Of a stretch of 64,000 bases of DNA, positions 15,026 to 23,852 are shown piece after piece (position 1 is the stretch's first letter; each line of letters starts with the position of its first letter). A program made the translations under genes and the position numbers. Location: NCBI GenBank assembly GCA_963708455.1, contig CAVPSQ010000007.1:62001-126000 (forward strand), given 5' to 3'. This DNA is from CAIMUS01 sp963708455. Its GTDB lineage: Bacteria > Pseudomonadota > Gammaproteobacteria > Competibacterales > Competibacteraceae. The notes below the pieces were generated by a model, which made no database searches, had not been told where the DNA came from, and saw only the letters and a list, made by a program, of their open reading frames with translations.

Positions 15026-17854
15026 ATGCAACCTTTGGCCTCTACTAGCAACCGTAAGGATTCTGCCATCGAATCCTTAAAGGTGCCGCCACATTCCATC
15101 GAAGCCGAGCAGTCGGTGCTGGGCGGCTTGATGCTGGATAACAATACCTGGGATCAGGTGGCGGATCGTCTGGATGAAAATGATTTCTACCGGGCCGACC
15201 ACCGGCTGCTGTTTCGGGCAATCCGCGAACTGGCGGCCAAGGGCTCGCCCTTCGATGTGGTCACCCTGGCGGAATGGCTGGAGCGCAACAATTTGCTGGA
15301 GGACGCCGGCGGCTTCGCCTACCTGGGTGTGCTGGCGCGGGATACGCCGAGCGCCGCGAATATTCAGGCCTATGCCGCTATCGTCCGCGAGCGCGCTATC
15401 CTGCGGCAGATGATCGAAGTCAGCACCACTATCGCCAACAGTGCTTACAACCCGCAGGGCAGGGACAGCCATACCCTGTTGGATGAAGCCGAACAGAAAG
15501 TCTTTGCCATTGCCGAGCAGGGCGCCCGCCAGCAGGCCGGTTTCGTCAGCGTCAAGGAGCTGCTGGTCAAGGCGGTGGAGCGGGTCGATATGCTGTTTCA
15601 GCAGGCCGATCCGATTACCGGCCTGCCCACCGGCTGGCATGATTTCGATGAAATGACCGCCGGTTTGCAACCAGGCGATCTGGTCATCATCGCCGGCAGG
15701 CCATCGATGGGCAAATGCATAGTCAGCGGCAGCCGGTTGCTGGACCCGGCAACCGGCCGCCTGCGTACTATCGATGCGCTGGTTAAAGCCGGCGACGGCA
15801 ACCTGGTTACCCTGGACGATCGTTATCGCTTACGCCCGGCGCAGCCCTCGCATTGCGTCGATGACGGCTGCAAACCGGTTTTCCGGGTGCGGACGGCGCT
15901 CGGCCGGGAAATCTGCACCACGCTGACCCATCCTTTTCTGCACCTGGACGGCTGGCGACCGCTAAGCGAATTGCAGATCGGTGACCGCATCGCCGCGCCG
16001 CGCCGGCTACCCTTCTTCGGTCAGCAGCGTCTGCCGGAAGAGCAGCTCAAACTGCTGGCCTATGGCATCGCCGACGGTTGCCTGGCCCAAACTGTACTGC
16101 AATTTACCCATGCCGATTCCCGGCTGCGCGCGGATTTCTGCGCCTCAGTGCAGCACTTCCCTGGCGTCAAAACCACGCTGTGCACTTCCCGCGGAACGCC
16201 CCCCCCCAGTGTTCGAGTGGCGGTGGATAGCCAATTTATCAACCAGACCCACCGCCATTTCACCCGCCGCCTGCGGCAACGCTGGCAGCAGTTATCGCTG
16301 TCCCTGCACGCCCTGGCCGGGCAATTACCGATCGTAGTCGCCACGGTGCCTGACTGGAGTCGCGGTGTAGTCATGCCGGGACAGCAGACCTTCGCCACGC
16401 TCCGCGAACTGTTGCGCATCGAGCTGGCGCAACTGTTGCCTGAAGGTCCGGCGGCCGCCCGCCGGAACAGCCCTAATCCGCTAAGAGTATGGTTGGAGCA
16501 AACAGGATTATGGGGCCAGGATGGGTACGCCAAATGTGTCCCGGAGGTAGTGTTTGAACTGGAAAGATCTCAATTAGCCCTGTTTCTCAATCGCCTGTTT
16601 GCCTGCGATGGCAGCGCTGATACGCAAAATGGAAACCAGTGTGCAATTTCTTATTGCACAGTAAGCCCTACACTGGCGCGTGACGTACAACACCTGTTAT
16701 TACGCTTTGGGATTAATGCCAAATTACATGATCGTCAGGTAAATTATCACGGCCAGAAGCGTCCCTGTTATGAATTACGGATTATCACCCAACAGGATCT
16801 ACTGCAATTTATTGAACACATCGGCATATTCGGTAAAGAGGACCGGCTTGAACAGCTACGCCGGCTTTGTTTAAGCAACCCGGCAGAAGTTGAGCTAGAC
16901 GCTCTACCCTGGGAATCGAGCGATATTTATTGGGACCGTATAGAATCCATCGACTACCTGGGCATTCAGCAGGTTTACGACCTGACCGTGCCGGACACCC
17001 ATAATTTCATCGCCGAAGATATGCTCGTGCACAACACCACGTTCGCGATGAATATCGCCGAAAACGTGGCTATCCGCTGCCGCAAGCCGGTGGCCGTATT
17101 CAGCATGGAAATGCCCGCCGAGCATCTGGTAATGCGCATGCTGTCTTCGTTGGGACGCATCGAACAACAGCGGATTCGCACCGGCAAACTGGAGGAATCA
17201 GACTGGCCACGCCTGACCTCGGCGGCCAGCATGCTGAGCGACAAGCCGTTGTTCATCGACGATACGCCCTCCCTGAGCCCCATCGAAGTGCGCGCCCGGT
17301 CGCGCCGCCTGCAACGCGGCTGCGGGCAGCCTCTGGGCCTGATCCTGATCGACTATATTCAACTGATGCAGGTGCCCGGCACCACTGAAAACCGCGCCAC
17401 CGAAGTATCCGAGATTTCCCGTTCACTCAAGGCCCTGGCAAAGGAACTGCGCGTACCGGTGGTGGCTTTATCCCAACTTAACCGCAGTCTGGAGCAGCGC
17501 GGCGATAAAAGACCCATCATGTCGGATTTGAGGGAATCGGGTTCGTTGGAGCAGGACAGCGACCTCATCTGCTTTATCTATCGCGACGAGGTTTACAATC
17601 CCGACAGCGCCGATAAAGGTGTGGCCGAGATTATCATCGGCAAGCAGCGCAACGGTCCCATCGGTCATGTCCGTTTGACTTTCCAGGGCCGCTATACCCG
17701 TTTTGACAGTTATATTTCCGAACAAGCTTTTTCCGTGGTGCCCCATGAGTCGAGCGGCCACAGCGTACATCGATCTGCAAGCCCTGCGCCACAACCTGCG
17801 CCGGGTCCGGCAGGCCGCCCCGAGCAGTCGGGTGGCGGCAGTCATCAAAGCTAA
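15026..17854 (+). CDS. dnaB: Replicative DNA helicase DnaB with in-frame intein
   Basis: Hexameric replication-fork helicase. The 942-residue reading frame is a ~502-residue DnaB interrupted by a 440-residue intein (residues 231-670). The N-terminal domain (PPHSIEAEQSVLGGLMLDNN) and the RecA-like ATPase domain are both complete once the intein is removed. The intein lies inside the Walker A loop (GRPSMGK | TTFAMN), so no ATP can be bound until splicing. Walker B appears as LILIDYIQLMQ, and the DnaB motif LSQLNRSLEQRGDKRPIMSD is intact. The last ~40 residues (from SVVPHESSGH) are read in another frame of alr and look like accidental extension. Confidence 0.95.
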   Translation: MQPLASTSNRKDSAIESLKVPPHSIEAEQSVLGGLMLDNNTWDQVADRLDENDFYRADHRLLFRAIRELAAKGSPFDVVTLAEWLERNNLLEDAGGFAYLGVLARDTPSAANIQAYAAIVRERAILRQMIEVSTTIANSAYNPQGRDSHTLLDEAEQKVFAIAEQGARQQAGFVSVKELLVKAVERVDMLFQQADPITGLPTGWHDFDEMTAGLQPGDLVIIAGRPSMGKCIVSGSRLLDPATGRLRTIDALVKAGDGNLVTLDDRYRLRPAQPSHCVDDGCKPVFRVRTALGREICTTLTHPFLHLDGWRPLSELQIGDRIAAPRRLPFFGQQRLPEEQLKLLAYGIADGCLAQTVLQFTHADSRLRADFCASVQHFPGVKTTLCTSRGTPPPSVRVAVDSQFINQTHRHFTRRLRQRWQQLSLSLHALAGQLPIVVATVPDWSRGVVMPGQQTFATLRELLRIELAQLLPEGPAAARRNSPNPLRVWLEQTGLWGQDGYAKCVPEVVFELERSQLALFLNRLFACDGSADTQNGNQCAISYCTVSPTLARDVQHLLLRFGINAKLHDRQVNYHGQKRPCYELRIITQQDLLQFIEHIGIFGKEDRLEQLRRLCLSNPAEVELDALPWESSDIYWDRIESIDYLGIQQVYDLTVPDTHNFIAEDMLVHNTTFAMNIAENVAIRCRKPVAVFSMEMPAEHLVMRMLSSLGRIEQQRIRTGKLEESDWPRLTSAASMLSDKPLFIDDTPSLSPIEVRARSRRLQRGCGQPLGLILIDYIQLMQVPGTTENRATEVSEISRSLKALAKELRVPVVALSQLNRSLEQRGDKRPIMSDLRESGSLEQDSDLICFIYRDEVYNPDSADKGVAEIIIGKQRNGPIGHVRLTFQGRYTRFDSYISEQAFSVVPHESSGHSVHRSASPAPQPAPGPAGRPEQSGGGSHQS
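15716..17035 (+). other. DnaB intein with LAGLIDADG-type endonuclease
   Basis: A 440-residue intein at the P-loop site. Block A begins at Cys1 (CIVSGSRLLDPATGRLRTID). Block B contains TLTHPFLHLDGW with the catalytic Thr-x-x-His. The C-terminal block is VYDLTVPDTHNFIAEDMLVH ending in HN, and the first residue of the C-extein is Thr. Two LAGLIDADG-like helices, LLAYGIADGC and FLNRLFACDGS, indicate a homing endonuclease domain, so the element may be mobile. All splicing residues are present, so it should be active. The 3' half is visibly richer in A/T than the flanking dnaB. Confidence 0.93.
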
Positions 17855-18833
17855 CGGCTACGGCCACGGTCAGGCGCGGGTGGCGCGGGCGCTTGACGCC
17901 GCCGACGCCTTCGCCGTGGCCTGCATCGAGGAGGCGGTGACGCTGCGCGAAGCCGGCGTCCACAAACCCATTCTGCTGTTGGAAGGCTGTTTCGAGGCCG
18001 CCGAACTGCCGCTGTGCAGCCTGCTGGGCTTCGCCGTCGGCGTGCACGATCCCGGTCAGGTGGAGATGCTGGAACAGGCCCGGCTGGAACGTCCAGTCAG
18101 CGTATGGCTCAAAATCGACACCGGCATGCATCGGCTGGGGATTGCGCCGGAACAGGCGGTCGCCGTGTGGCGGCGGTTGCGGGACTGCCCGGCGGTGGCT
18201 CCGGCTATACACCTGATGAGCCATCTGGCCCGCGCTGACGAGCGGGACAGCGATTACACCCTGACGCAGTTACAGCTCTTCGAGCACTTGGGTCGGGCGC
18301 TACCGGGTGAACGATCGCTGGCCAACTCCGCCGCCGTGCTGGCCTGGCCGCAGACGCATTACCACTGGGTGCGCCCCGGCCTGATGCTGTACGGTGCTGC
18401 TCCTTTCGCCGACACCCTGGCGGAGGCGGAAGGCCTGCAACCGGTAATGACCCTCGCCACCCGGCTCATCGCGGTCAAGCGCGTGCGCCGGGGGGAGCCG
18501 GTGGGCTACGGCGGCGGCTGGATCTGTCCGGAGGATATGGACATAGGCGTGGCTGCCATCGGTTACGCTGACGGCTACCCCCGCCATGCCCCTTCGGGCA
18601 CTCCGCTGCTGGTCAATGGCCGCCGCGCCGCGCTGGCCGGGCGGGTGTCGATGGATATGATCGGCGTCGACCTGCGCGGCCATCCCGACGCCAAGGTCGG
18701 TGACCCGGTGGTGCTATGGGGGCCCGGTTTGCCGATCGAATGGGTGGCGCAGGCCGCCGGTACGATTCCTTATACCCTGCTGTGCGGTGTCACGGCGCGG
18801 GTGTACTTTGAAGAGCATGAGCAGCAAGCTTAA
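17745..18833 (+). CDS. alr: Alanine racemase
   Basis: PLP-dependent enzyme converting L- to D-alanine for peptidoglycan. Product of 362 residues: Lys of the cofactor site in VAAVIKANGYGHG (residues ~32-44), a TIM barrel, and the C-terminal beta domain with AALAGRVSMDMIGVDLRG. I chose ATG 17745 because MSRAATAYIDLQALRHNLRR is the normal Alr start. The dnaB frame continues 110 bases past this point, so the two genes overlap out of frame. The 3' end overlaps radA by 17 bases. The dnaB-alr-radA order is common in gammaproteobacteria. Confidence 0.95.
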   Translation: MSRAATAYIDLQALRHNLRRVRQAAPSSRVAAVIKANGYGHGQARVARALDAADAFAVACIEEAVTLREAGVHKPILLLEGCFEAAELPLCSLLGFAVGVHDPGQVEMLEQARLERPVSVWLKIDTGMHRLGIAPEQAVAVWRRLRDCPAVAPAIHLMSHLARADERDSDYTLTQLQLFEHLGRALPGERSLANSAAVLAWPQTHYHWVRPGLMLYGAAPFADTLAEAEGLQPVMTLATRLIAVKRVRRGEPVGYGGGWICPEDMDIGVAAIGYADGYPRHAPSGTPLLVNGRRAALAGRVSMDMIGVDLRGHPDAKVGDPVVLWGPGLPIEWVAQAAGTIPYTLLCGVTARVYFEEHEQQA

Positions 18834-20187
18834 AACCGTTTACGTCTGCAACGAGTGTGGCGCCCAGTTTCCCAAATGGGCGGGCCAGTGTGGCGATTGC
18901 GGCGCCTGGAACAGTCTGCACGAATCCCTGGCCGCACCGCCGCCGCGCAGCGAACGTGCCAGCGGTTATAGCGGTCTAGGCAATGAAGCGGCGGTCCATC
19001 GGCTGGATCAGGTCAATCTCAGCGAGGAAATCCGCCTGTCCACTGGGATCAGCGAACTGGACCGGGTGCTGGGTGGCGGGCTGGTGACCGGCTCGGTGGT
19101 ACTGATCGGCGGCGATCCAGGCATCGGCAAGTCCACCATTCTGTTGCAGACCCTGGCGCATCTGGCGCAACAGCACAACACCCTGTATGTCAGCGGCGAG
19201 GAATCGCCGCAGCAGGTCAGTCTGCGCGCCCGGCGGTTGGATCTGCCGCGCGACCGCCTGCGGCTGCTGCCGGAAACCTGCATCGAAAATATATTAGCCT
19301 CGGTCGAGCGGGAACGGCCGCAGGTGATGGTGATCGACTCCATTCAAACGGTGTTCACCGAACGCCTGCAATCTGCGCCTGGCGCGGTCGCCCAGGTGCG
19401 GGAAAGCGCCGCGCAACTGGTGCGCTTCGCCAAGCGCAGCGGCACCGCGGTGTTCCTGGTGGGTCACGTGACCAAGGAAGGCACGATCGCCGGACCGCGC
19501 GTGCTGGAGCACATGGTGGATACCGTGCTGTATTTCGAAGGTGACAACAGCAACCGTTACCGGGTGATGCGGGCAGTGAAAAACCGCTTCGGGCCGGTCA
19601 ACGAACTGGGTGTGTTCGCCATGACCGAGCACGGTCTGAAGGAAGTCAGCAATCCTTCGGCTATTTTCCTGTCGCGGCACGAGACCCCGGTTTCCGGCAG
19701 CGTGATCATGGTCACGCGCGAGGGTACGCGCCCGCTGCTGGTGGAAATTCAGGCACTGGTGGACGACAGCCACGGCGGCTATCCGCGCCGGGTGACGCTG
19801 GGGATCGAGCAGAACCGACTGGCGATGCTGCTGGCGGTGCTGCATCGGCACGGTGGCGTGGCAATGTACGACCAGGACGTGTACGTCAACGCCGTCGGCG
19901 GCGTGCGGATCAATGAGACGGCGGCGGATCTGGCGGTGATCGTGGCGGCTCTGTCCAGTTTCCGCGACCGGCCGCTGGCCGGCGAGCTGGTGGTATTCGG
20001 TGAGGTCGGTCTGGCCGGCGAAATCCGGCCGGTGCCGAATGGCGAGGAGCGTTTACGGGAAGCGGTCAAGCACGGTTTTAAACGGGCCATCGTGCCGCGC
20101 GCCAATGCGCCCCGCAAAGGCAGCCGGGTGGAGGGCCTTGCAGTGATCGGGGTAACCCGGCTGGCGGAAGTGATGGGGACTGTTTGA
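18817..20187 (+). CDS. radA: DNA repair protein RadA (Sms)
   Basis: RecA-related ATPase that drives branch migration in recombination. The 456-residue product has a C4 zinc finger (VCNECGAQFPKWAGQCGDCG, residues ~10-29), Walker A GGDPGIGKSTILLQT, the RadA-specific motif KNRFGPVNELGVF, and the C-terminal Lon-protease-like domain from about residue 275. The start ATG 18817 lies inside the end of alr (17-base overlap). It is followed directly by repeat element copy B. Confidence 0.96.
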   Translation: MSSKLKTVYVCNECGAQFPKWAGQCGDCGAWNSLHESLAAPPPRSERASGYSGLGNEAAVHRLDQVNLSEEIRLSTGISELDRVLGGGLVTGSVVLIGGDPGIGKSTILLQTLAHLAQQHNTLYVSGEESPQQVSLRARRLDLPRDRLRLLPETCIENILASVERERPQVMVIDSIQTVFTERLQSAPGAVAQVRESAAQLVRFAKRSGTAVFLVGHVTKEGTIAGPRVLEHMVDTVLYFEGDNSNRYRVMRAVKNRFGPVNELGVFAMTEHGLKEVSNPSAIFLSRHETPVSGSVIMVTREGTRPLLVEIQALVDDSHGGYPRRVTLGIEQNRLAMLLAVLHRHGGVAMYDQDVYVNAVGGVRINETAADLAVIVAALSSFRDRPLAGELVVFGEVGLAGEIRPVPNGEERLREAVKHGFKRAIVPRANAPRKGSRVEGLAVIGVTRLAEVMGTV

Positions 20188-20193
20188 TCTGGA

Positions 20194-20335
20194 GGCTACC
20201 CACTCAAGGCGGGACCATCGCGGCGGTGTTCTCGCCGGCTTGCTGCGGTCAGGTCTGCCCGACCCTGGGAGCGCCGGCGTCCTCGCCGGCCCTTGGTGGT
20301 CAACCTGCGCAGTGTCCCGGCTTAAGCGGATACCC
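20194..20335 (-). mobile_element. 142-bp inverted-repeat element (MITE-like), copy B
   Basis: The ends GGCTACCCACTCAAGGCGGG (20194) and, reverse-complemented from 20335, GGGTATCCGCTTAAGCCGGG form 23-bp terminal repeats. Read on the minus strand it aligns along its whole length with copy C at 24840-24980: a shared TTGACCACCAAGGGCCGGCG, the GCCGGCG palindrome, GCTCCCAGGGTC, then GACCGCAGCA. It starts 7 bases after the radA stop, so it may also contribute a hairpin that ends radA transcription. Confidence 0.75.
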
Positions 20336-20394
20336 GACCTGGAATTCCGCACTCCCTTATGCGGGCATTGGCATAGACGGCCATAGCCGTTGCA

Positions 20395-21180
20395 TCAGGT
20401 GCTCCTGTCGCCTGCCCTGGCGCTGTGCGCCGACGCAAGCGGCTTGAACAGTTCGACCGGTATGGGTATCACTATCTTGGAATTGCTCGAACTGGAGATA
20501 TCGCTCAAGGTTTGCAGGTAACGCAACTGCAAGGCTTCCGGCTGGCGGGCGATGATGGTGGCCGCCTGGAACAACCGCTCGGCGGCCTGGTACTCGCCTT
20601 CAGCGTTGATGACCTTAGCGCGCCGTTCCCGTTCCGCCTCGGCCTGTCGGGCGATGGCGCGGACCATGCTCTCGTCCAGGTCCACGTGCTTGATTTCCAC
20701 GTTCGAAACCTTGATACCCCAGACATCGGTCTGGGAGTCCACGATATCCTGAACGTCCTTGTTCAGCTTGTCCCGCTCGGCCAGCATATCGTCCAATTCA
20801 TGCTGGCCCAGCACCGACCGCAGGGTGGTCTGCGCCAACTGGCTGGTGGCGTTGTAATAATTCTCCACCTGAATGATGGCGCGCTGCGGATCGACCACCC
20901 GGAAGTACAACACCGCATTCACTTTGACCGACACATTATCGCGCGAGATCACATCCTGGCTGGGGACGTCCATGACCACGGTGCGCAAATCCACTTTCAC
21001 CATTTGCTGGATGAAGGGAATGAGAATCACCAGACCAGGACCTTTTACGGCATAGAACCGGCCCAGAAAGAACACCACGCCACGTTCGTATTCGCGCAAT
21101 ACCTTGAGCGAAGCCACCAGCAGCGCGACCAGCAGCACGATGGCTACCGGCAGCAGATTGGCAAACAGCGAAGTTATCAT
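20395..21180 (-). CDS. Slipin / stomatin-like SPFH protein
   Basis: Membrane-anchored SPFH (Band 7) scaffold protein, 261 residues. One N-terminal hydrophobic segment (residues ~8-28) precedes YERGVVFFLGRFYAVKGPGL, the Band 7 domain, and a charged coiled region (RAIARQAEAERERRAKVINA). This is the usual slipin pattern. Its ATG overlaps the end of the NfeD-type protease gene by four bases. The two are known partners: in archaeal and bacterial pairs the protease cleaves the C-terminal region of the stomatin. The role is in membrane quality control or microdomain organisation, by family knowledge. Confidence 0.9.
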   Translation of the reverse strand: MITSLFANLLPVAIVLLVALLVASLKVLREYERGVVFFLGRFYAVKGPGLVILIPFIQQMVKVDLRTVVMDVPSQDVISRDNVSVKVNAVLYFRVVDPQRAIIQVENYYNATSQLAQTTLRSVLGQHELDDMLAERDKLNKDVQDIVDSQTDVWGIKVSNVEIKHVDLDESMVRAIARQAEAERERRAKVINAEGEYQAAERLFQAATIIARQPEALQLRYLQTLSDISSSSNSKIVIPIPVELFKPLASAHSARAGDRST

Positions 21181-22577
21181 CGTCCTGAGTCTCCTTTTTT
21201 CATCGGTTGAACTGTCAGCGTCAGACCGTCGCGCCCGGTAACCCGTACCGGCTCGCCCTGATGCAGCGGACGGTGGCTGTGGGCCCGCCAGGATTCGCTA
21301 TGGACCCATACCCGACCGTCGTGCTCGAAATCCTCCAGCGCCACACCGGTGGCGGCGAGCAACTGCTCGGCACCGGTCACCACCGGGCGGCGCCGCTGGC
21401 GCAGCGCCATCGTCCCGAAGCCGATGAGTATCAGGGCGCTGGCCGCGGCAAAGCCGAGAATGATTCCCAACGGCGTCTCAAAGCCCGGACCGGTTTCATC
21501 CCATAGCATCAGCGACCCGACAATAAACGCCACGATGCCACCGATGCCAAGCGCGCCGAAGCTGGGGATGAAGGCTTCGGCGATCATGAATAACAAGCCT
21601 AAAAAAAGCAGCCCCAGGCCGGCGAAGTTGATGGGCAACACTTGCAAAGCAAACAGCGCCAGCAACAAACAGATGCCACCCAACACGCCCGGCGCCACGG
21701 CGCCCGGATGCGCTACTTCGAAAAACAGGCCATAGATGCCGAGTAGCAGCAGGATATAGGCCACCTGCGGATGGGTAATGGCGGACAGCAGCCGGGTTCG
21801 CCAGTCGGGCGCAATCGTAGTGATGGCTGCATCGCTGACATTTACAGTGAGTTCTCCACCCGCCATCCGCACCACCCGGCCGTTGGTTTGCCGCAACAGC
21901 TCCGGCACATCGACGGCGATCATATCGATCACTCCCAGCTGGAGTGCATCCTGGGCGCTCAAGCTGGCGGCCCTATCCACCGCCTGTTCCGCCCAGTCCA
22001 CATTGCGCCGGCGCAACTGCGCCAGGGCCCGGATATAGGCGCGGGCATCGTTGATCAGCTTGCGCTCCAGCGCGGGGTACGGCTCGGCGCTCTGTTCTTG
22101 CGGCGCCGGCTGGGCGGTTTTGTCCTTGTTCGGCTGGCCCTCTTGCGGTTGCTCGGGTTCCGGTTGGGGGCCGGGCTGTTCCGGCATCGGCAGGCCGCCG
22201 ATTTGCACCGGCGTGGCGGCGCCCAGATTGGTGGCCGGCGCCATGGCGGCGATGTGGCTGGCGTAGAGGATATACGTGCCGGCGCTGGCAGCGCGGGCGC
22301 CGTCGGGCGCCACATAGGTCGCGACCGCCACAGGAGAGCTGAGAATGGCCTGGATAATCTCACGCATGGAGTTGTCCAGGCCGCCCGGCGTATCCATGCG
22401 CAGCACCACCAGACGGGCCTGTTGGCGGCGCGCCGTCTCCAGCCCCTGTACCACGAACTGGCTGCTGGCGGGACCGATAGTGCCCTGCAATTCCAGCACG
22501 ATGACTGCGCCTGTGGCCTGCGCCGGGCAGGACATAGACAACAGCATCGCCAGCGACAGGATCAGGCGTAACAGCAT
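21177..22577 (-). CDS. nfeD: NfeD-family membrane serine protease (ClpP-like domain)
   Basis: Membrane protease of 466 residues. A signal peptide (LRLILSLAMLLSMSCPAQA) leads to a ClpP-like domain with GTIGPASSQFV, MDTPGGLDNSMREI and the serine region ARAASAGTYILYASHIAAMA; the catalytic Lys is probably in ALERKLINDARAYI. A Pro/Gln/Glu-rich insert (residues ~128-170) interrupts the domain just before that Lys and is longer than usual. Several membrane helices follow (about residues 265-375), then a C-terminal OB-fold NfeD domain (~400-466). It is upstream of, and overlaps, the slipin gene. Confidence 0.9.
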   Translation of the reverse strand: MLLRLILSLAMLLSMSCPAQATGAVIVLELQGTIGPASSQFVVQGLETARRQQARLVVLRMDTPGGLDNSMREIIQAILSSPVAVATYVAPDGARAASAGTYILYASHIAAMAPATNLGAATPVQIGGLPMPEQPGPQPEPEQPQEGQPNKDKTAQPAPQEQSAEPYPALERKLINDARAYIRALAQLRRRNVDWAEQAVDRAASLSAQDALQLGVIDMIAVDVPELLRQTNGRVVRMAGGELTVNVSDAAITTIAPDWRTRLLSAITHPQVAYILLLLGIYGLFFEVAHPGAVAPGVLGGICLLLALFALQVLPINFAGLGLLFLGLLFMIAEAFIPSFGALGIGGIVAFIVGSLMLWDETGPGFETPLGIILGFAAASALILIGFGTMALRQRRRPVVTGAEQLLAATGVALEDFEHDGRVWVHSESWRAHSHRPLHQGEPVRVTGRDGLTLTVQPMKKGDSGR

Positions 22578-22639
22578 GGCGGGTCTCGCAAGGTAGATTT
22601 CCCTGAATTATATCCGACCACGGAAAATCCGCCCGGCCT

Positions 22640-23353
22640 CTAGGGTGATAGCCCTTTGGCGCGCAGATACTCCCGCACTGCGACCACCTGACCGGTGTAG
22701 CGCATGGGATCGTCTGCCAACAAGGCGCACAGTGCCCGGGCCGTCAGTTCCGGCGGCTGCGCCCAGGCATCTACGTCGCGTCCAGCGTACAGCCGGCGGA
22801 CGGTCTCGGTGGCGCTGACCGGGGGCGACAGCGAGACGCAGGCGACGCCGTACTGTTGCAGTTCCGCGCTCAATCCCAGGGTAAGGCGATCCAGGCCGGC
22901 TTTGGAAACCCCGTAAGGGACGTTCAGAAAACCGGTGCGTACCGCCGCGCCGGAACTGATATTCACGATGGCGCCGCTGCCCTGGTTCACCATGACCGGC
23001 GCCACCGCCCGGCAGCATAAGAAAGCGCCCCACAGATTGGTATCCACAATCTCCCGCCACAATTCCGGCGTGGTATCCAGAAAAGCGACCTCGCCCGCCA
23101 TCAGTCCGGCGTTATTGACCAGCACATCGATCCGCCCATAACGCTGTTGCACCTGGTGCGCCAGTTCCTGGACCTGAGTCGGATCGCGTACCTCCACCGA
23201 CATCGCCAGCGCGGCGCCTGCCGGGGGATTTTGTGCGGTCAGACCGCGCGCCGCTGCCACCACCACGGCGCCGCGTTCCGCCAAGGCCCGTGCCATCGCC
23301 TGCCCCAGGCCACGGCTGGCTCCCGTGACGATAACGATCTGCCCTTGCAGCAT
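22640..23353 (-). CDS. Short-chain dehydrogenase/reductase
   Basis: NAD(P)-dependent oxidoreductase of the SDR superfamily, 237 residues. The cofactor loop is TGASRGLGQAMA (residues ~10-21), NNAG occurs as VLVNNAGLMAG, and the active site has Ser in VNISSGAAVRTG and YGVSKAG with the Tyr and Lys. The substrate is unknown. I chose ATG 23353 (MLQGQIVIVTGAS); the frame extends further upstream but then overlaps the HIT gene. The HIT gene ends one base before, so the two are probably one transcript. Confidence 0.88.
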   Translation of the reverse strand: MLQGQIVIVTGASRGLGQAMARALAERGAVVVAAARGLTAQNPPAGAALAMSVEVRDPTQVQELAHQVQQRYGRIDVLVNNAGLMAGEVAFLDTTPELWREIVDTNLWGAFLCCRAVAPVMVNQGSGAIVNISSGAAVRTGFLNVPYGVSKAGLDRLTLGLSAELQQYGVACVSLSPPVSATETVRRLYAGRDVDAWAQPPELTARALCALLADDPMRYTGQVVAVREYLRAKGLSP

Positions 23354-23354
23354 G

Positions 23355-23777
23355 TCAGTTGCGCAGCGCAACCCGGATCTTTTCCGCCACCTGACGGATG
23401 GCGTCGGAATCGCCGGGACCGCGACCGTGTGAGCCGATCCGTTGTCCCGTGCGCACTGGAATAAGATGCAGATGATAGTGGAACACCGTCTGTCCGGCGG
23501 CGGCGCCGTTGAACTGACTGACCCGCATGCCATCCGGCTGCAGCATCTGCTGAATGGCCCGGGCGATGCGCTGACTGGTGACAGCGACCGCCGCCAGGGT
23601 GCTCTCTTCGATATCCAGCAGGTTCTCGAAATGAGCCTTGGCGACGACCAGTGTATGGCCTTCGTTGGCGGGGTTGATATCCATGAAACTCAGGGTCAGG
23701 TCGTCCTCATGAACGATGTCGGCGGGGATCTGACGCCGGACAATCTTGCAAAAGACACAGTTATTCGGGTGCTGCAT
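23355..23777 (-). CDS. HIT-family nucleotide hydrolase/transferase
   Basis: Protein of 140 residues with the HIT-family layout: N-terminal CVFCKIVRRQIPADIVHEDD, a central NPANEGHTLVVAKAHFEN, and the histidine triad FHYHLHLIPV (H-x-H-x-H-x-x). The single CxxC pair (Cys 7 and Cys 10) is a partial zinc site as in HINT-like proteins. It likely hydrolyses nucleoside phosphoramidates or dinucleotides; the natural substrate is unknown. The ATG is preceded by CCAGGAGCAACC. It is first of a two-gene unit with the SDR. Confidence 0.92.
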   Translation of the reverse strand: MQHPNNCVFCKIVRRQIPADIVHEDDLTLSFMDINPANEGHTLVVAKAHFENLLDIEESTLAAVAVTSQRIARAIQQMLQPDGMRVSQFNGAAAGQTVFHYHLHLIPVRTGQRIGSHGRGPGDSDAIRQVAEKIRVALRN

Positions 23778-23852
23778 GGGTTGCTCCTGGTGAGGGTTGA
23801 ACAGAATAAGCGAATGATCGAACTGCCGGATGGCTGGGATTTTCCAGGCGCC

